A DNA stretch of 29,878 nucleotides from positions 1 to 29,878 of the IMG/VR virus record IMGVR_UViG_3300035228_001669. One strand, 5' to 3'. Both the position numbers and the translations under genes were made by a program. Shown here in pieces: positions 5,853-14,497 of the stretch (the stretch's first letter is position 1; each line of letters begins with the position of its first letter). The notes beneath the pieces were generated by a model, which did no database searches, had not been told where the DNA came from, and saw nothing but the letters and a program-made list of their open reading frames with translations. Source of the stretch: a virus.

Positions 5853-6445
5853 TGAAAAGTTTATACCATTTTGTCATTAAACCATTAGATAAAAGATATG
5901 AAAATATTAAAAAGGTTGATGATAAAGAGTTAATTATTAATTCAAGCATAGAAAATCATATTTTTGTAAGTAAAAAAGCAGTTGTAGTCTCGATTCCAGC
6001 TGCTTATAAAACAAAAATTAAAGTTGGTGATGAAGTTTATATTCATCACAATATCTTAAGAAGATATTACGACGCTAAGGGAGTTGAAAAAAATAGTGGT
6101 ACTTTTTTTAAAGACAATTTATACTTTTGTGCTCCTGAGCAAATTTATATGTATAATGCTAAACCTCATTTAAACTATTGCTTTATAAAGCCAATTAAAA
6201 ACCAAAGCTTTTTAAGTAATAGAAAAGAACAGCCTAATGTTGGTATAGTGAAATACACTAACAGCACCCTAGAAGCGCTAGGAATCACTCCTGGAACACT
6301 TATTACGTTTACACCTAACTCTGAGTTTGAGTTTATAATAGATGGTGAACGACTTTATTGTATGAAATCAAATGATATAGCTTTAACTCATGAATACCAA
6401 GGAAACGAAAAAGAAAATAATCCAAGCTGGGCAAAAAGCGGTTGA
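5852..6445 (+). CDS. Tandem GroES-like (co-chaperonin fold) protein
   Basis: The 197-residue product appears to contain two copies of a GroES-type beta-barrel. The first (about 4-101) has FVIKPLDKRYENI at the start, KAVVVSIPAAYKTKIKVGDE then VYIHHN at 42-66, and FFKDNLYFCAPEQIYMYN at the end. The second (about 108-183) repeats the scheme: NYCFIKPIKN, then EQPNVGIVKYTN and LGITPGTLITFTPNSEFEFI then IDGERLYCMKSNDIALTHEY. The order of R/KP near the start, a V/I-rich strand, KVGD-type turn and a closing (D/N)I strand is that of GroES and of T4 gp31. A phage co-chaperonin could adapt host GroEL to fold a large capsid protein, and the gene sits just before the packaging and head genes. The key mobile loop is short in the first half, so it may instead be a structural use of the fold. 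Confidence 0.55.
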   Translation: MKSLYHFVIKPLDKRYENIKKVDDKELIINSSIENHIFVSKKAVVVSIPAAYKTKIKVGDEVYIHHNILRRYYDAKGVEKNSGTFFKDNLYFCAPEQIYMYNAKPHLNYCFIKPIKNQSFLSNRKEQPNVGIVKYTNSTLEALGITPGTLITFTPNSEFEFIIDGERLYCMKSNDIALTHEYQGNEKENNPSWAKSG

Positions 6446-6665
6446 GGAACTTATTAAGGTAGCAAAAGAAAAGATTGTTGACTCAGACGACGATGTAAGC
6501 GCTGATAGATTAAAGAATGCTGCCGCAACAAAGAAGCTAGCTATATTTGATGCTTTTGAAATACTTAATCGTATTCAACAAGAGGAAGACATACTAAATG
6601 AAAAACCTAAGGAAGTTAAAGTAGAAAAAACTTTTAAAGGCTTTGCAGAAGGGAGAAGTAAGTGA
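6390..6665 (+). CDS. Probable terminase small subunit
   Basis: This is a 91-residue helical protein directly before the large terminase. It has the pattern ETKKKIIQAGQKAVEELIKV, an acidic turn (VDSDDDVSADRLKNAAATKK) and a second helix, KLAIFDAFEILNRIQQEEDI, then a conserved-looking end, FKGFAEGRSK. I associate this arrangement (QAGQKAVEEL, DRLKNAAATKKLAI, GFAExRSK) with the small protein that precedes the large terminase in marine phages. A small subunit recognises the packaging site and regulates the large subunit. The ATG at 6390 overlaps the previous gene by 56 bases in another frame; no later ATG keeps the first helix. The stop TGA (6663-6665) overlaps the next start (GTGA). No canonical helix-turn-helix is obvious. 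Confidence 0.65.
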   Translation: MNTKETKKKIIQAGQKAVEELIKVAKEKIVDSDDDVSADRLKNAAATKKLAIFDAFEILNRIQQEEDILNEKPKEVKVEKTFKGFAEGRSK

Positions 6666-8887
6666 GTTACGAGCAAACTCTTTGGAAAGAGATTAAAGAT
6701 GTTATAAATCCTAAAATTTTATCTAAACAAAATAGATATAAAAAATGGGAATATGGTTATAATAAAGAATATGATTTCATAGTAATAAGTAAAACTGGAC
6801 AAATTGGACAAATCATTGAAATACAGAATCTCAGGATTGCTTTACCAACAGCAGATGAACCGTTTAAACGAAGTAAAGAAAAAACGGAACAACGTTGGGA
6901 AAAACAAGAATATCCAAAAGAGTTAAGTAGAATTAAAAGTAGATTTGACTGGGAGGAATATCCAGCTGAATTTAAAGAAAAGTGGTATGATTATATCGAC
7001 GAAGAATTCAAAAGAAGAGAACAAGGTTACTGGTTTTATAATAACAATATTCCTACTTATATTACTGGTACACATTACATGTATCTCCAATGGTCAAAAA
7101 TTGACGTTGGAGCGCCAGATTACAGAGAAGCAAATAGATTGTTCTTTATATTCTGGGAAGCGTGTAAAGCAGACGCAAGGTGTTACGGCATGTGCTATCT
7201 TAAAAACAGACGATCTGGATTTTCATTTATGTCATCAGCCGAGCTTGTCAACCAAGCTACAATATCTAGTGATGCTAGATTTGGAATACTTTCAAAGTCT
7301 GGTTCTGATGCAAAGAAAATGTTTACCGATAAAGTTGTACCTATATCAGTCAACTACCCTTTCTTTTTTAAACCCATTCAAGATGGTATGGATAGGCCAA
7401 AGACTGAATTGGCATATAGAGTTCCAGCATCGAAACTTACTAGAAGAAAGCTTGAAAGCAATGAGCAATTAAGAGAGTTAGACGGGCTTGATACAACTAT
7501 TGACTGGAAAAATACTGGTGATAACTCTTACGATGGTGAAAAGCTAAAGCTATTAGCTCACGATGAAAGTGGTAAATGGGAAAGACCTGATAATATATTG
7601 AACAACTGGAGAGTTACAAAAACTACATTAAGACTAGGATCTAGAATTGTAGGCAAATGTATGATGGGCTCAACTTCAAACGCATTAGATAAAGGTGGAA
7701 ACAACTTCAAAAAATTATACTATAATTCAGACGTTACAAAAAGAAATCGTAACGGACAAACTTCTTCTGGACTCTATTCTCTGTTCGTCCCTATGGAATG
7801 GAACTACGAAGGATTCATGGATACTTACGGATCACCTGTTTTCATTAGAAAAGAAAATCCAGTCAAAGGAGTCGACGGTTTTGAAATTACAACAGGCGTT
7901 ATCGAACACTGGCAAAATGAAGTTGAAGGTTTAAAAAATGATCAAGATAGTTTAAATGAATATTATCGACAGTTCCCAAGAACTGAAATGCATGCTTTTA
8001 GAGACGAGTCAAAACAAAGTTTATTTAATTTGACTAAAATATATGAGCAAATAGATTATAATTTAGAAATTAATAACTCAACTAATGTTACTACAGGTAG
8101 CTTTCAGTGGGTTAGAGGTGTTAAAGATACTAAAGTGGAATTTTATCCTAACAAAAATGGGAGATTTAAAATATCATGGGTGCCACCTGTTAGTTTACAA
8201 AATAGAATAATATTAAAAAATGGAACTAAATATCCAGGCAACGATCATATTGGAGCTTTTGGCTGTGATAGTTACGACATTAGCGGTACTGTTGATGGTA
8301 AAGGCTCTAATGGATCTTTACATGGATTAACTAAATTTTCTATGGAAGATGCGCCACCTAATCACTTTTTTTTAGAATACATATCAAGGCCTCAGACAGC
8401 TGAAATATTCTTTGAGGATGTTTTAATGGCTTGTGTATTTTATGGTATGCCAATATTAGCTGAGAACAATAAGCCTAGATTATTATACTATTTTAAACGT
8501 AGAGGTTATAGAGGATTTTCAATGAATCGTCCAGATAAAATTTGGAACAAGCTTTCTACAACTGAAAAAGAAATAGGTGGAATACCTAACTCAAGTGAAG
8601 ATATAAAGCAAGCTCACGCGGCAGCTATAGAGTCTTACATAGAAGAGTACGTTGGTATTACAAAACAAGGTTTTGGAGATATGTATCATCAAAAAACATT
8701 AGAAGATTGGGGTGTTTTTAATATCAATAACAGAACAAAGCACGATGCTACAATAAGCTCTGGTTTAGCTATAATGGCATGTAATAAAAATAGATACAGG
8801 CCAAATCCTGAAAAAAAATATCAACCTATAAAATTAGGTATTAAAAAATACAGTAATGATGGGGTAATTTCAAAAATAATAAAATAA
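6662..8887 (+). CDS. terL: Terminase large subunit (packaging ATPase and nuclease)
   Basis: At 741 residues it is at the long end for large terminases, as in crAss-like phages. An N-terminal extension (1-120) precedes the ATPase. The P-loop is degenerate (LKNRRSGFS, 180-188), with the lysine displaced to K181 and F187 where a classical Walker A has lysine. Walker B is LKLLAHDES (D301, E302) and the coupling motif is GSTSN at 336-340. The RNase H-like nuclease has three acidic positions: D536 in FGCDSYDISG, E601 in PILAENN and D695 in KHDATISSG. It drives DNA into the prohead and cuts the concatemer. The start is a GTG at 6662 that overlaps the preceding stop; the first internal ATG is far downstream (residue 140), so the GTG is preferred. 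A portal gene follows after 4 bases. Confidence 0.95.
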   Translation: MSYEQTLWKEIKDVINPKILSKQNRYKKWEYGYNKEYDFIVISKTGQIGQIIEIQNLRIALPTADEPFKRSKEKTEQRWEKQEYPKELSRIKSRFDWEEYPAEFKEKWYDYIDEEFKRREQGYWFYNNNIPTYITGTHYMYLQWSKIDVGAPDYREANRLFFIFWEACKADARCYGMCYLKNRRSGFSFMSSAELVNQATISSDARFGILSKSGSDAKKMFTDKVVPISVNYPFFFKPIQDGMDRPKTELAYRVPASKLTRRKLESNEQLRELDGLDTTIDWKNTGDNSYDGEKLKLLAHDESGKWERPDNILNNWRVTKTTLRLGSRIVGKCMMGSTSNALDKGGNNFKKLYYNSDVTKRNRNGQTSSGLYSLFVPMEWNYEGFMDTYGSPVFIRKENPVKGVDGFEITTGVIEHWQNEVEGLKNDQDSLNEYYRQFPRTEMHAFRDESKQSLFNLTKIYEQIDYNLEINNSTNVTTGSFQWVRGVKDTKVEFYPNKNGRFKISWVPPVSLQNRIILKNGTKYPGNDHIGAFGCDSYDISGTVDGKGSNGSLHGLTKFSMEDAPPNHFFLEYISRPQTAEIFFEDVLMACVFYGMPILAENNKPRLLYYFKRRGYRGFSMNRPDKIWNKLSTTEKEIGGIPNSSEDIKQAHAAAIESYIEEYVGITKQGFGDMYHQKTLEDWGVFNINNRTKHDATISSGLAIMACNKNRYRPNPEKKYQPIKLGIKKYSNDGVISKIIK

Positions 8888-8891
8888 ATAA

Positions 8892-11312
8892 ATGAATCAA
8901 ATTACTTACGATAACAATAGTTCATTTCCAAGTCAGGTAGTACCTGACGCTGAGAAAGCTACTTTAGAATATGGTCTTGCTGTGGGTAGAGCTATAGAAG
9001 GGGAGTGGTTTAGAAACTATAGAAGTGGAGCTAATTTAAATGGCTATGCTACTAATTTCACTAACTATCACAATTTAAGATTATATGCTAGAGGCGAGCA
9101 GAGTGTTCAAAAATATAAAGATGAGTTAGCAATAAATGGTGATTTGTCTTATCTTAATTTAGATTGGAAGCCGGTTCCTGTAATATCTAAATTTGTAGAC
9201 ATTGTTGTTAATGGCATGTCTCAAAGAAATTACGAAATAAAAGCATTTGCAGTAGATCCATTTTCTACAAAAGCTAGAACTAAATATGCGGAAGACCTAT
9301 TAAGAGACGTTCAAGAAAGAGAGTTAATGCAACAAATAAATCAAGCTACTGGTTTAGATTTAACTTCTCCACAATATAAAAGATTACAATTAGAATCTGA
9401 AGAAGAAATAAAGCTACACTTGCAGTTAGACTATAAGCAGTCTGTAGAAATAGCAGAGGAAGAAGTAATAAACGATGTATTAAACAAGAACAAATACGAA
9501 TTAACTAAAAGAAGGTTTTGCGAAGACTTGACAGTGTTGGGTATTGGTGCGGTAAAAACAAACTGGAATAGAGCTGAAGGTGTTGTAGTAGATTATGTAG
9601 ATCCTGCTTCCTTAGTGTATTCATATTCTGAAGATCCTAATTTTGAAGACTTGTATTACGTTGGTGAAGTAAAAGCTATAAGTTTACCAGATTTAAAAAT
9701 GCAATTTCCAAACCTTACGGAAGAAGAAATGATACAAATACAAAAGTATCCTGGAAACACAGAGTATTTAAGAAACTGGAGCGGAAGAAGTGATCAACAA
9801 ACTGTTCAAGTAATTTATTTTGAATACAAAACTTATTCAGATCAGGTTTTTAAAATTAAAGAAACAGCTTCTGGTTTAGAAAAAGCTTTAGAAAAAACTG
9901 ATACATTTAACCCACCTCCCAATGACGGTTTTGAAAGAGTTTCTAGAACTATAGAAACTTTATATAGTGGAGCTAAGATACTAGGGCATCCTATGATGCT
10001 TAAGTGGGGATTATCTGAAAATATAACTAGACCTATAGCAGATACAACTAAAGCTAAAATGAATTACAATATATGTGCACCTAGAATGTACAAAGGACGT
10101 ATAGATTCATTAGTTAATAGAATAACTGGTTTTGCTGATATGATTCAGTTAACTCATCTTAAAATACAACAAGTGTTGTCAAGAGTAGTTCCAGACGGTG
10201 TGTTTTTAGACATGGATGGATTAGCAGAAGTTGATTTAGGTAATGGAACTAATTACAACCCAGCAGAAGCTTTGAATATGTATTTTCAAACTGGATCTGT
10301 AGTAGGTAGAAGTTTAACTCAAGATGGTGATCCAAACAGAGGTAAAGTTCCAATACAAGAACTACAGACTGGATCTGGTGGTGCTAAGATACAAAGTCTC
10401 ATACAAACTTATCAATATTACTTACAAATGATAAGAGATGTAACCGGACTTAATGAAGCTAGAGATGGTAGTCAACCTGATAAAAATGCTTTAGTAGGTT
10501 TACAAAAACTAGCTGCTGCTAATTCTAACACAGCAACAAGGCATTTGTTACAGGCAATGCTATACTTAACATCAAGAACTTGTGAAAATATTGCTTTAAG
10601 AATATCAGATTCACTAGAGTTTCCTTTTACTAGAACAGCTCTAGAGCAAAGCATATCAAGATATAATGTTTCAACATTAGATGAATTATCAGAATTAAAT
10701 ATACATGATTTTGGTATATTTTTAAATTTAATGCCTGACGAAGAAGAGAAAGCAGTACTAGAACAAAACATACAAATAGCCTTAAAAACTCAAGCTATAA
10801 ATTTAGAAGACGCTATAGATCTTAGAGAAGTTAGCAATATAAAGCTTGCTAATCAAATGCTTAAAGAAAGAAGAAAAAGAAAGCAAGCTGACGATCAAAG
10901 AAAACAACAAGCTAATATACAAGCTCAAGCTCAAGCAAACGCTCAAACTGCTGAAAAAGCTACTTTAGCAGAGATGCAAAAACAACAAGCGTTGGCTGAA
11001 ACTGAGGTAAAAATAGAACAAGCTAAGTCGCAGTTTGAAATTAACAAAATGCAACAAAAAGCTGAAATAGATAAACAACTACTTCAAATGAAGTATGGTT
11101 TTGATATTCAATTAAAAGAAATGGATATTAGACAAGGGTCTAATAAAGAAAAAATGATTGAAGATCGTAAAGATAATAGAACAAGATTAGAAGGAACGCA
11201 ACAAAGCGCTATGATAGATCAAAGAAAAAAAGATCTAGCTCCTATTGATTTTGAAAGTCCACAAGTAGAGAATACTCTAAACACTGGAGATAGTGCTGAG
11301 ATGCCTATGTAA
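8892..11312 (+). CDS. Portal protein, crAss-like type
   Basis: The 806-residue product forms the dodecameric ring at the head vertex through which DNA enters and leaves. Its N-terminal region carries ARGEQSVQKYK at 66-76 and LNLDWKPVPVISKFVDIVVN then GM at 88-109, the pattern I associate with portals of crAss-like phages and related marine podoviruses. The wing and crown continue with a long helical segment (VSRTIETLY, PRMYKGRIDSLVNRITGF), and a conserved GLNEARDGSQPDKNALVGLQ lies near residue 520. The last 150 residues are a Gln/Ala/Lys-rich coiled coil (from about 655), as expected of a barrel that projects into the head. The ATG at 8892 follows the terminase stop by 4 bases and has no Shine-Dalgarno sequence; scaffold and capsid genes follow. 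Confidence 0.92.
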   Translation: MNQITYDNNSSFPSQVVPDAEKATLEYGLAVGRAIEGEWFRNYRSGANLNGYATNFTNYHNLRLYARGEQSVQKYKDELAINGDLSYLNLDWKPVPVISKFVDIVVNGMSQRNYEIKAFAVDPFSTKARTKYAEDLLRDVQERELMQQINQATGLDLTSPQYKRLQLESEEEIKLHLQLDYKQSVEIAEEEVINDVLNKNKYELTKRRFCEDLTVLGIGAVKTNWNRAEGVVVDYVDPASLVYSYSEDPNFEDLYYVGEVKAISLPDLKMQFPNLTEEEMIQIQKYPGNTEYLRNWSGRSDQQTVQVIYFEYKTYSDQVFKIKETASGLEKALEKTDTFNPPPNDGFERVSRTIETLYSGAKILGHPMMLKWGLSENITRPIADTTKAKMNYNICAPRMYKGRIDSLVNRITGFADMIQLTHLKIQQVLSRVVPDGVFLDMDGLAEVDLGNGTNYNPAEALNMYFQTGSVVGRSLTQDGDPNRGKVPIQELQTGSGGAKIQSLIQTYQYYLQMIRDVTGLNEARDGSQPDKNALVGLQKLAAANSNTATRHLLQAMLYLTSRTCENIALRISDSLEFPFTRTALEQSISRYNVSTLDELSELNIHDFGIFLNLMPDEEEKAVLEQNIQIALKTQAINLEDAIDLREVSNIKLANQMLKERRKRKQADDQRKQQANIQAQAQANAQTAEKATLAEMQKQQALAETEVKIEQAKSQFEINKMQQKAEIDKQLLQMKYGFDIQLKEMDIRQGSNKEKMIEDRKDNRTRLEGTQQSAMIDQRKKDLAPIDFESPQVENTLNTGDSAEMPM

Positions 11313-11319
11313 CAATAAC

Positions 11320-11336
11320 AATTATTATATTATATT
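11320..11336 (+). promoter_or_regulatory. ATT-repeat leader of the scaffold gene
   Basis: The 24-base gap between portal and scaffold ends with AATTATTATATTATATT directly before the ATG at 11337. The same string, with one more TTATA unit, stands before the ATG at 14498. It is a pure A/T leader that cannot form a stable hairpin, so it may act as an unstructured ribosome-standby site of the kind used by Bacteroidota. A promoter function is not shown: the -7 box (TAnnTTTG) of Bacteroidota is absent. Confidence 0.5.
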
Positions 11337-12476
11337 ATGTCAGAAACAATTCAAGATAAAGAGAAGGCACCTCTTAAAGTTAAAAAACCAAAAAATTTAA
11401 GTAAAAAAATACAAGAAACTATTAAAGTTGATTTAAGTAAAAAACAAGAAGATGCCATTCAAACACAAAAGACAGATGATAGCAATGCTGTTGTCGAAGA
11501 AAAGAAAGACGAGACAAGTGGCAAAGAAGTGGTTGAAGAAGTACGGGCCGCCAAAGAGGAAGTAGAAACACCTGTTATAGAAGAAATAAAAGAAGAAGTA
11601 GAAGAAACTACTAAAGAATTAAAGGAAGCTATAAGAGATGAAAAGGTTGTTGGAAAACAACTACCTGAAAACATAGAAAAACTAGTAACTTTTATGGAAG
11701 AAACTGGTGGTAACGTAGAAGACTATGTTAGATTAAACGCTGACTACTCTAAACTAGCAGATGATGCTTTACTTAATGAATATTACAAAAGAACTAAACC
11801 ACATCTAAACTCAGAAGAAATTAACTTCATGTTAGAAGATAATTTTACATGGGATGAAGAAGTGGAAGAAGAGCGAGATATAAGAAAAAAGAAACTTGCT
11901 CTAAAAGAAGAAATTGCAAAAGCCAAAAACTTTTTGGAAGATACCAAGAGTAAATATTACGACGAGATCAAGTTGAGACCGGGCGTTACTCAGGAACAAC
12001 AAAAAGCTATGGATTTTTTCAATAGATACAACAAAGAACAACAAATAGCAGAACAACATCACGAGTCATTTAAAAATAAAACTAATAATCTTTTCACCAA
12101 CGAATTCAAAGGTTTTGAGTTTAATTTAGGAGAAAAAAAATTTAGATATAAAGTTTCAAATACTAGCGATGTTGCAGAAAGACAGTCTAACTTAAATACA
12201 TTTGTTAAGAAGTTCTTAAACAATGAGGGTGAAGTTGTTGATACTGTAGGTTATCACAAAGCTATTTACGCTGCTGAAAACGTAGATACTATTGCTAATC
12301 ATTTTTATGAGCAAGGTAAAGCCGATGCTGTTAAAGATGTAATGGCTAAATCTAAAAATATAAACACAGAAAGTAGGCCACAAGCCAATGGAGACATGTT
12401 TATTAATGGATTAAAAGTAACTGCTGTTAATGGCGTTGATAGTTCTAAGTTGAAATTTAAAAGTAAAAAACAATAA
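11337..12476 (+). CDS. Putative head scaffolding protein
   Basis: The 379-residue product lies between portal and major capsid genes, the usual site of the scaffold. It is highly charged. Residues 1-110 are low-complexity Glu/Lys/Val with many EE and KE pairs (KDETSGKEVVEEVRAAKEEV), probably disordered or coiled. Residues 111-150 hold LPENIEKLVTFMEETGGNVE and DYVRLNADYSKLADDALLNE, an ordered helical segment typical of scaffolds in this phage group. A further coiled coil lies at about 175-215. The C-terminal part (SRPQANGDMFINGLKVTAVN, then KLKFKSKKQ) is basic and would contact the capsid protein. No protease triad is seen, so it is unlikely to be a maturation protease. Scaffolds guide shell assembly and then leave or are degraded. 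Confidence 0.8.
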   Translation: MSETIQDKEKAPLKVKKPKNLSKKIQETIKVDLSKKQEDAIQTQKTDDSNAVVEEKKDETSGKEVVEEVRAAKEEVETPVIEEIKEEVEETTKELKEAIRDEKVVGKQLPENIEKLVTFMEETGGNVEDYVRLNADYSKLADDALLNEYYKRTKPHLNSEEINFMLEDNFTWDEEVEEERDIRKKKLALKEEIAKAKNFLEDTKSKYYDEIKLRPGVTQEQQKAMDFFNRYNKEQQIAEQHHESFKNKTNNLFTNEFKGFEFNLGEKKFRYKVSNTSDVAERQSNLNTFVKKFLNNEGEVVDTVGYHKAIYAAENVDTIANHFYEQGKADAVKDVMAKSKNINTESRPQANGDMFINGLKVTAVNGVDSSKLKFKSKKQ

Positions 12477-12494
12477 TAACTAAAAAATAAAACT

Positions 12495-14015
12495 ATGAGT
12501 TTATCTGGTGGGGCAGTTCCCCCAAGTTTAGTTCCTTCTCAAAAAAGAATGACATTAAGAGATAATTATTTAACTTTTGATGGAGCTGGAGGGAGCTTTG
12601 CACAACAATATCTACCTGAGCTTTACGAAGCAGAAGTAGAAAGATACGGAAACCGAACAATTGGTGGTTTCTTGAGAATGGTAGGCGCTGAAATGCCTAT
12701 GACATCTGATCAAGTAATTTGGTCTGAACAAAATAGATTACACATTGCTTATGATACCGCAGTTGGAGCTAACGCTGCTAACGGTAACGCTAATGCTACT
12801 ATAACTATTGATCTAGCCGGAACAAGCACTACTAATGCTGCTGTAAGAGTTGGTCAAACAGTTTTATTATCTGATGCTGCTACTGGTTTAGTTACTGCAA
12901 AAGGTTTAGTACAATCTTTAGGTGATGCTACTGTAAATACTGTTGCCTATACTAACAACGTTCTTAAAATTGCTGTTTACGGTGATGTAGGAGCTACTCC
13001 TTTACCATCTGCGTTAGTAGGAGCTGTTAAGCTTTTTGTATATGGTTCTGATTTTGGAAAAGGTACTATAGGTATGGAAGGTTCTATTGAGCCATCTTTT
13101 ACTCAATACCAAAACTCTCCAATAATCATAAAAGATAACTTCCAAATCAACGGATCTGACGCTGCTCAAATTGGCTGGGTTGAAGTTGCTACTGAAGACG
13201 GAACATCTGGTTATTTATGGTATTTAAAATCTGAGTCTGAAACAAGATTAAGATTTGAAGATTACCTAGAAATGGCAATGGTTGAAGGTAAGTTTATGAA
13301 TCCTGCTAACACAACTGCTGCTAACTTAGTAGATTATGATTTTGGTGGACCTGGTGCTACACCTGCTGGAGGGCAAGTTGTAAACGGTACTGAAGGTTTA
13401 TTTGCTGCTATCGAAGATAGAGGTAATATATATTCTGGATTTGCTGGTGCTGCTGCTCCTGGTTCAGGTGCAATTGCTGACTTCGATGAGATCTTAAAAA
13501 ATCTAGACAAGCAAGGAGCTATTGAAGAAAACATGTTATTCTTATCAAGATCTACGGCTCTTGATTTTGACGATATGATTGCTGCTCAAGCTGGTGGAGG
13601 TTTTGCTTCTACCGCTGCTGCTTCTTACGGTTTATTTGATAATGATGGAGATATGGCATTAAATTTTGGATTTTCAGGTTTTAGAAGAGGTTCTTATGAC
13701 TTCTACAAAACTGATTGGAAATACTTAAATGATGCTTCTACTAGAGGATTATCTAATGAGATTGATGGTGTAATGGTTCCTGCTGGAACAACTACAGTAT
13801 ACGATCAAATGTTAGGATCTAATATTAGACGTCCATTCTTACATGTAAGATATAGAGCTTCTGAAACTGAAGATCGAAGAATGAAGTCTTGGATTACAGG
13901 TTCTGTAGGCGGTGCTTACACTGACACTTTAGATGCTATGACTGTAAGTTTCTTATCTGAAAGATGTTTAGTAACTCAAGCTGCTAATAACTTCGTGTTG
14001 TTCAAAGGAGCTTAA
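12495..14015 (+). CDS. Major capsid protein, HK97 fold, crAss-like type
   Basis: This 506-residue shell protein has LTFDGAGGSFAQQYLPELYE at 26-45 and the signature NSPIIIKDNFQINGSDAAQI then GWVEV at 207-231, followed by SGYLWYLKSESETRLRFEDY at 238-257 and LEMAMVEGK. The same order (MxxGDHxxVNGSDxAQIGWVEV, GYLWYLK) is what I recall from crAss-like capsid proteins. Residues 95-185 are a Thr/Ala-rich beta segment (ANATITIDLAGTSTT, VRVGQTVLLSD) that looks like an insertion and could be a surface domain. The C-terminus (ETEDRRMKSWITGSVGG then FLSERCLVTQAANNFVLFKG) is well ordered. No N-terminal cleavage domain is evident. Codons such as GCT, TTC and AAC are favoured more than in neighbours, as expected for abundant expression. 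No Shine-Dalgarno sequence precedes the ATG. Confidence 0.93.
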   Translation: MSLSGGAVPPSLVPSQKRMTLRDNYLTFDGAGGSFAQQYLPELYEAEVERYGNRTIGGFLRMVGAEMPMTSDQVIWSEQNRLHIAYDTAVGANAANGNANATITIDLAGTSTTNAAVRVGQTVLLSDAATGLVTAKGLVQSLGDATVNTVAYTNNVLKIAVYGDVGATPLPSALVGAVKLFVYGSDFGKGTIGMEGSIEPSFTQYQNSPIIIKDNFQINGSDAAQIGWVEVATEDGTSGYLWYLKSESETRLRFEDYLEMAMVEGKFMNPANTTAANLVDYDFGGPGATPAGGQVVNGTEGLFAAIEDRGNIYSGFAGAAAPGSGAIADFDEILKNLDKQGAIEENMLFLSRSTALDFDDMIAAQAGGGFASTAAASYGLFDNDGDMALNFGFSGFRRGSYDFYKTDWKYLNDASTRGLSNEIDGVMVPAGTTTVYDQMLGSNIRRPFLHVRYRASETEDRRMKSWITGSVGGAYTDTLDAMTVSFLSERCLVTQAANNFVLFKGA

Positions 14016-14046
14016 TTAATTATTAATATTTAAAAAAAATAAGAAA

Positions 14047-14433
14047 ATGAGTTATTTAAAATTAAAAAAAGCAGATGGAGATGTTGATTTAATTCCAGCT
14101 GATGGAATTATTCACGTAACTGGCACAGCTGGTGTGGATACAACTTCTAGACCAACTGTTAAAATTGCATATAACACTGTGGCTTTTGGAGCAACTGGTG
14201 CTTCTGAGTACTTAGAACTAAATGTTCTAGTTGGTGGGCTATTCGCTCAACCAGCCTCTGGAGCTGCTGATTTATTGCGAAAAGCAATTAACGATGCTGT
14301 TATAAAAGCTGCTTCACAAATGGAGCCAGTTGAAGTTGTGTTTTCTAATACTATTGGAGCTAGTACAGCTACTGCCGCTGATGGTGGTGTAGTACACTCT
14401 GTGGCTATTGGAGAAGCTACTGCATCTGTTTAA
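14047..14433 (+). CDS. Small capsid-associated protein candidate
   Basis: This 128-residue, beta-rich protein follows the capsid gene by 31 bases and is the last gene before a strong terminator, so it is made from the same message as the shell protein. It starts MSYLKLKKADGDVDLIPADG, continues with alternating beta strands (RPTVKIAYNTVAFG, EYLELNVLVGG), one helix (ADLLRKAINDAVIKAASQM) and a final strand block (PVEVVFSNTIGAS, VHSVAIGEATASV). I recall small proteins of this type (opening with Y-KLKKA-G-DLIP) directly downstream of capsid genes in marine phages. A decoration or cement protein is plausible. It is Ala/Thr/Gly-rich like the capsid protein and shares its codon use. Confidence 0.75.
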   Translation: MSYLKLKKADGDVDLIPADGIIHVTGTAGVDTTSRPTVKIAYNTVAFGATGASEYLELNVLVGGLFAQPASGAADLLRKAINDAVIKAASQMEPVEVVFSNTIGASTATAADGGVVHSVAIGEATASV

Positions 14434-14447
14434 CATTACAGAATAAT

Positions 14448-14475
14448 AAGATCCCGCTTCGGCGGGGTCTTTTTT
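14448..14475 (+). terminator. Rho-independent terminator after the capsid block
   Basis: An 8-bp GC-rich stem, GATCCCGC (14450-14457) pairing with GCGGGGTC (14462-14469) with one G-U pair, closes a UUCG tetraloop (14458-14461). Two A-U pairs extend it at the base, and a run of six T residues follows (14470-14475). The UUCG loop and T-tract make it a textbook intrinsic terminator. It ends the transcript of the capsid gene and the 128-residue protein and separates them from the next gene. Confidence 0.95.
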
Positions 14476-14497
14476 AATTATTATATTATATTATATT
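14476..14497 (+). promoter_or_regulatory. ATT-repeat leader of the isolated conserved gene
   Basis: Immediately after the terminator comes AATTATTATATTATATTATA followed by TT, ending at the ATG at 14498. The first 17 bases repeat the leader at 11320-11336, with an extra TTATA unit here. Because it lies behind a terminator, any transcription of the next gene must come either from read-through or from a promoter located in or before this leader. There is no -7 box of the known Bacteroidota type. Confidence 0.5.

Noticed and set aside
6945-7472. Alternative + strand frame of 175 codons
   Set aside because: It is completely inside the large terminase gene, whose motifs are intact across this region.
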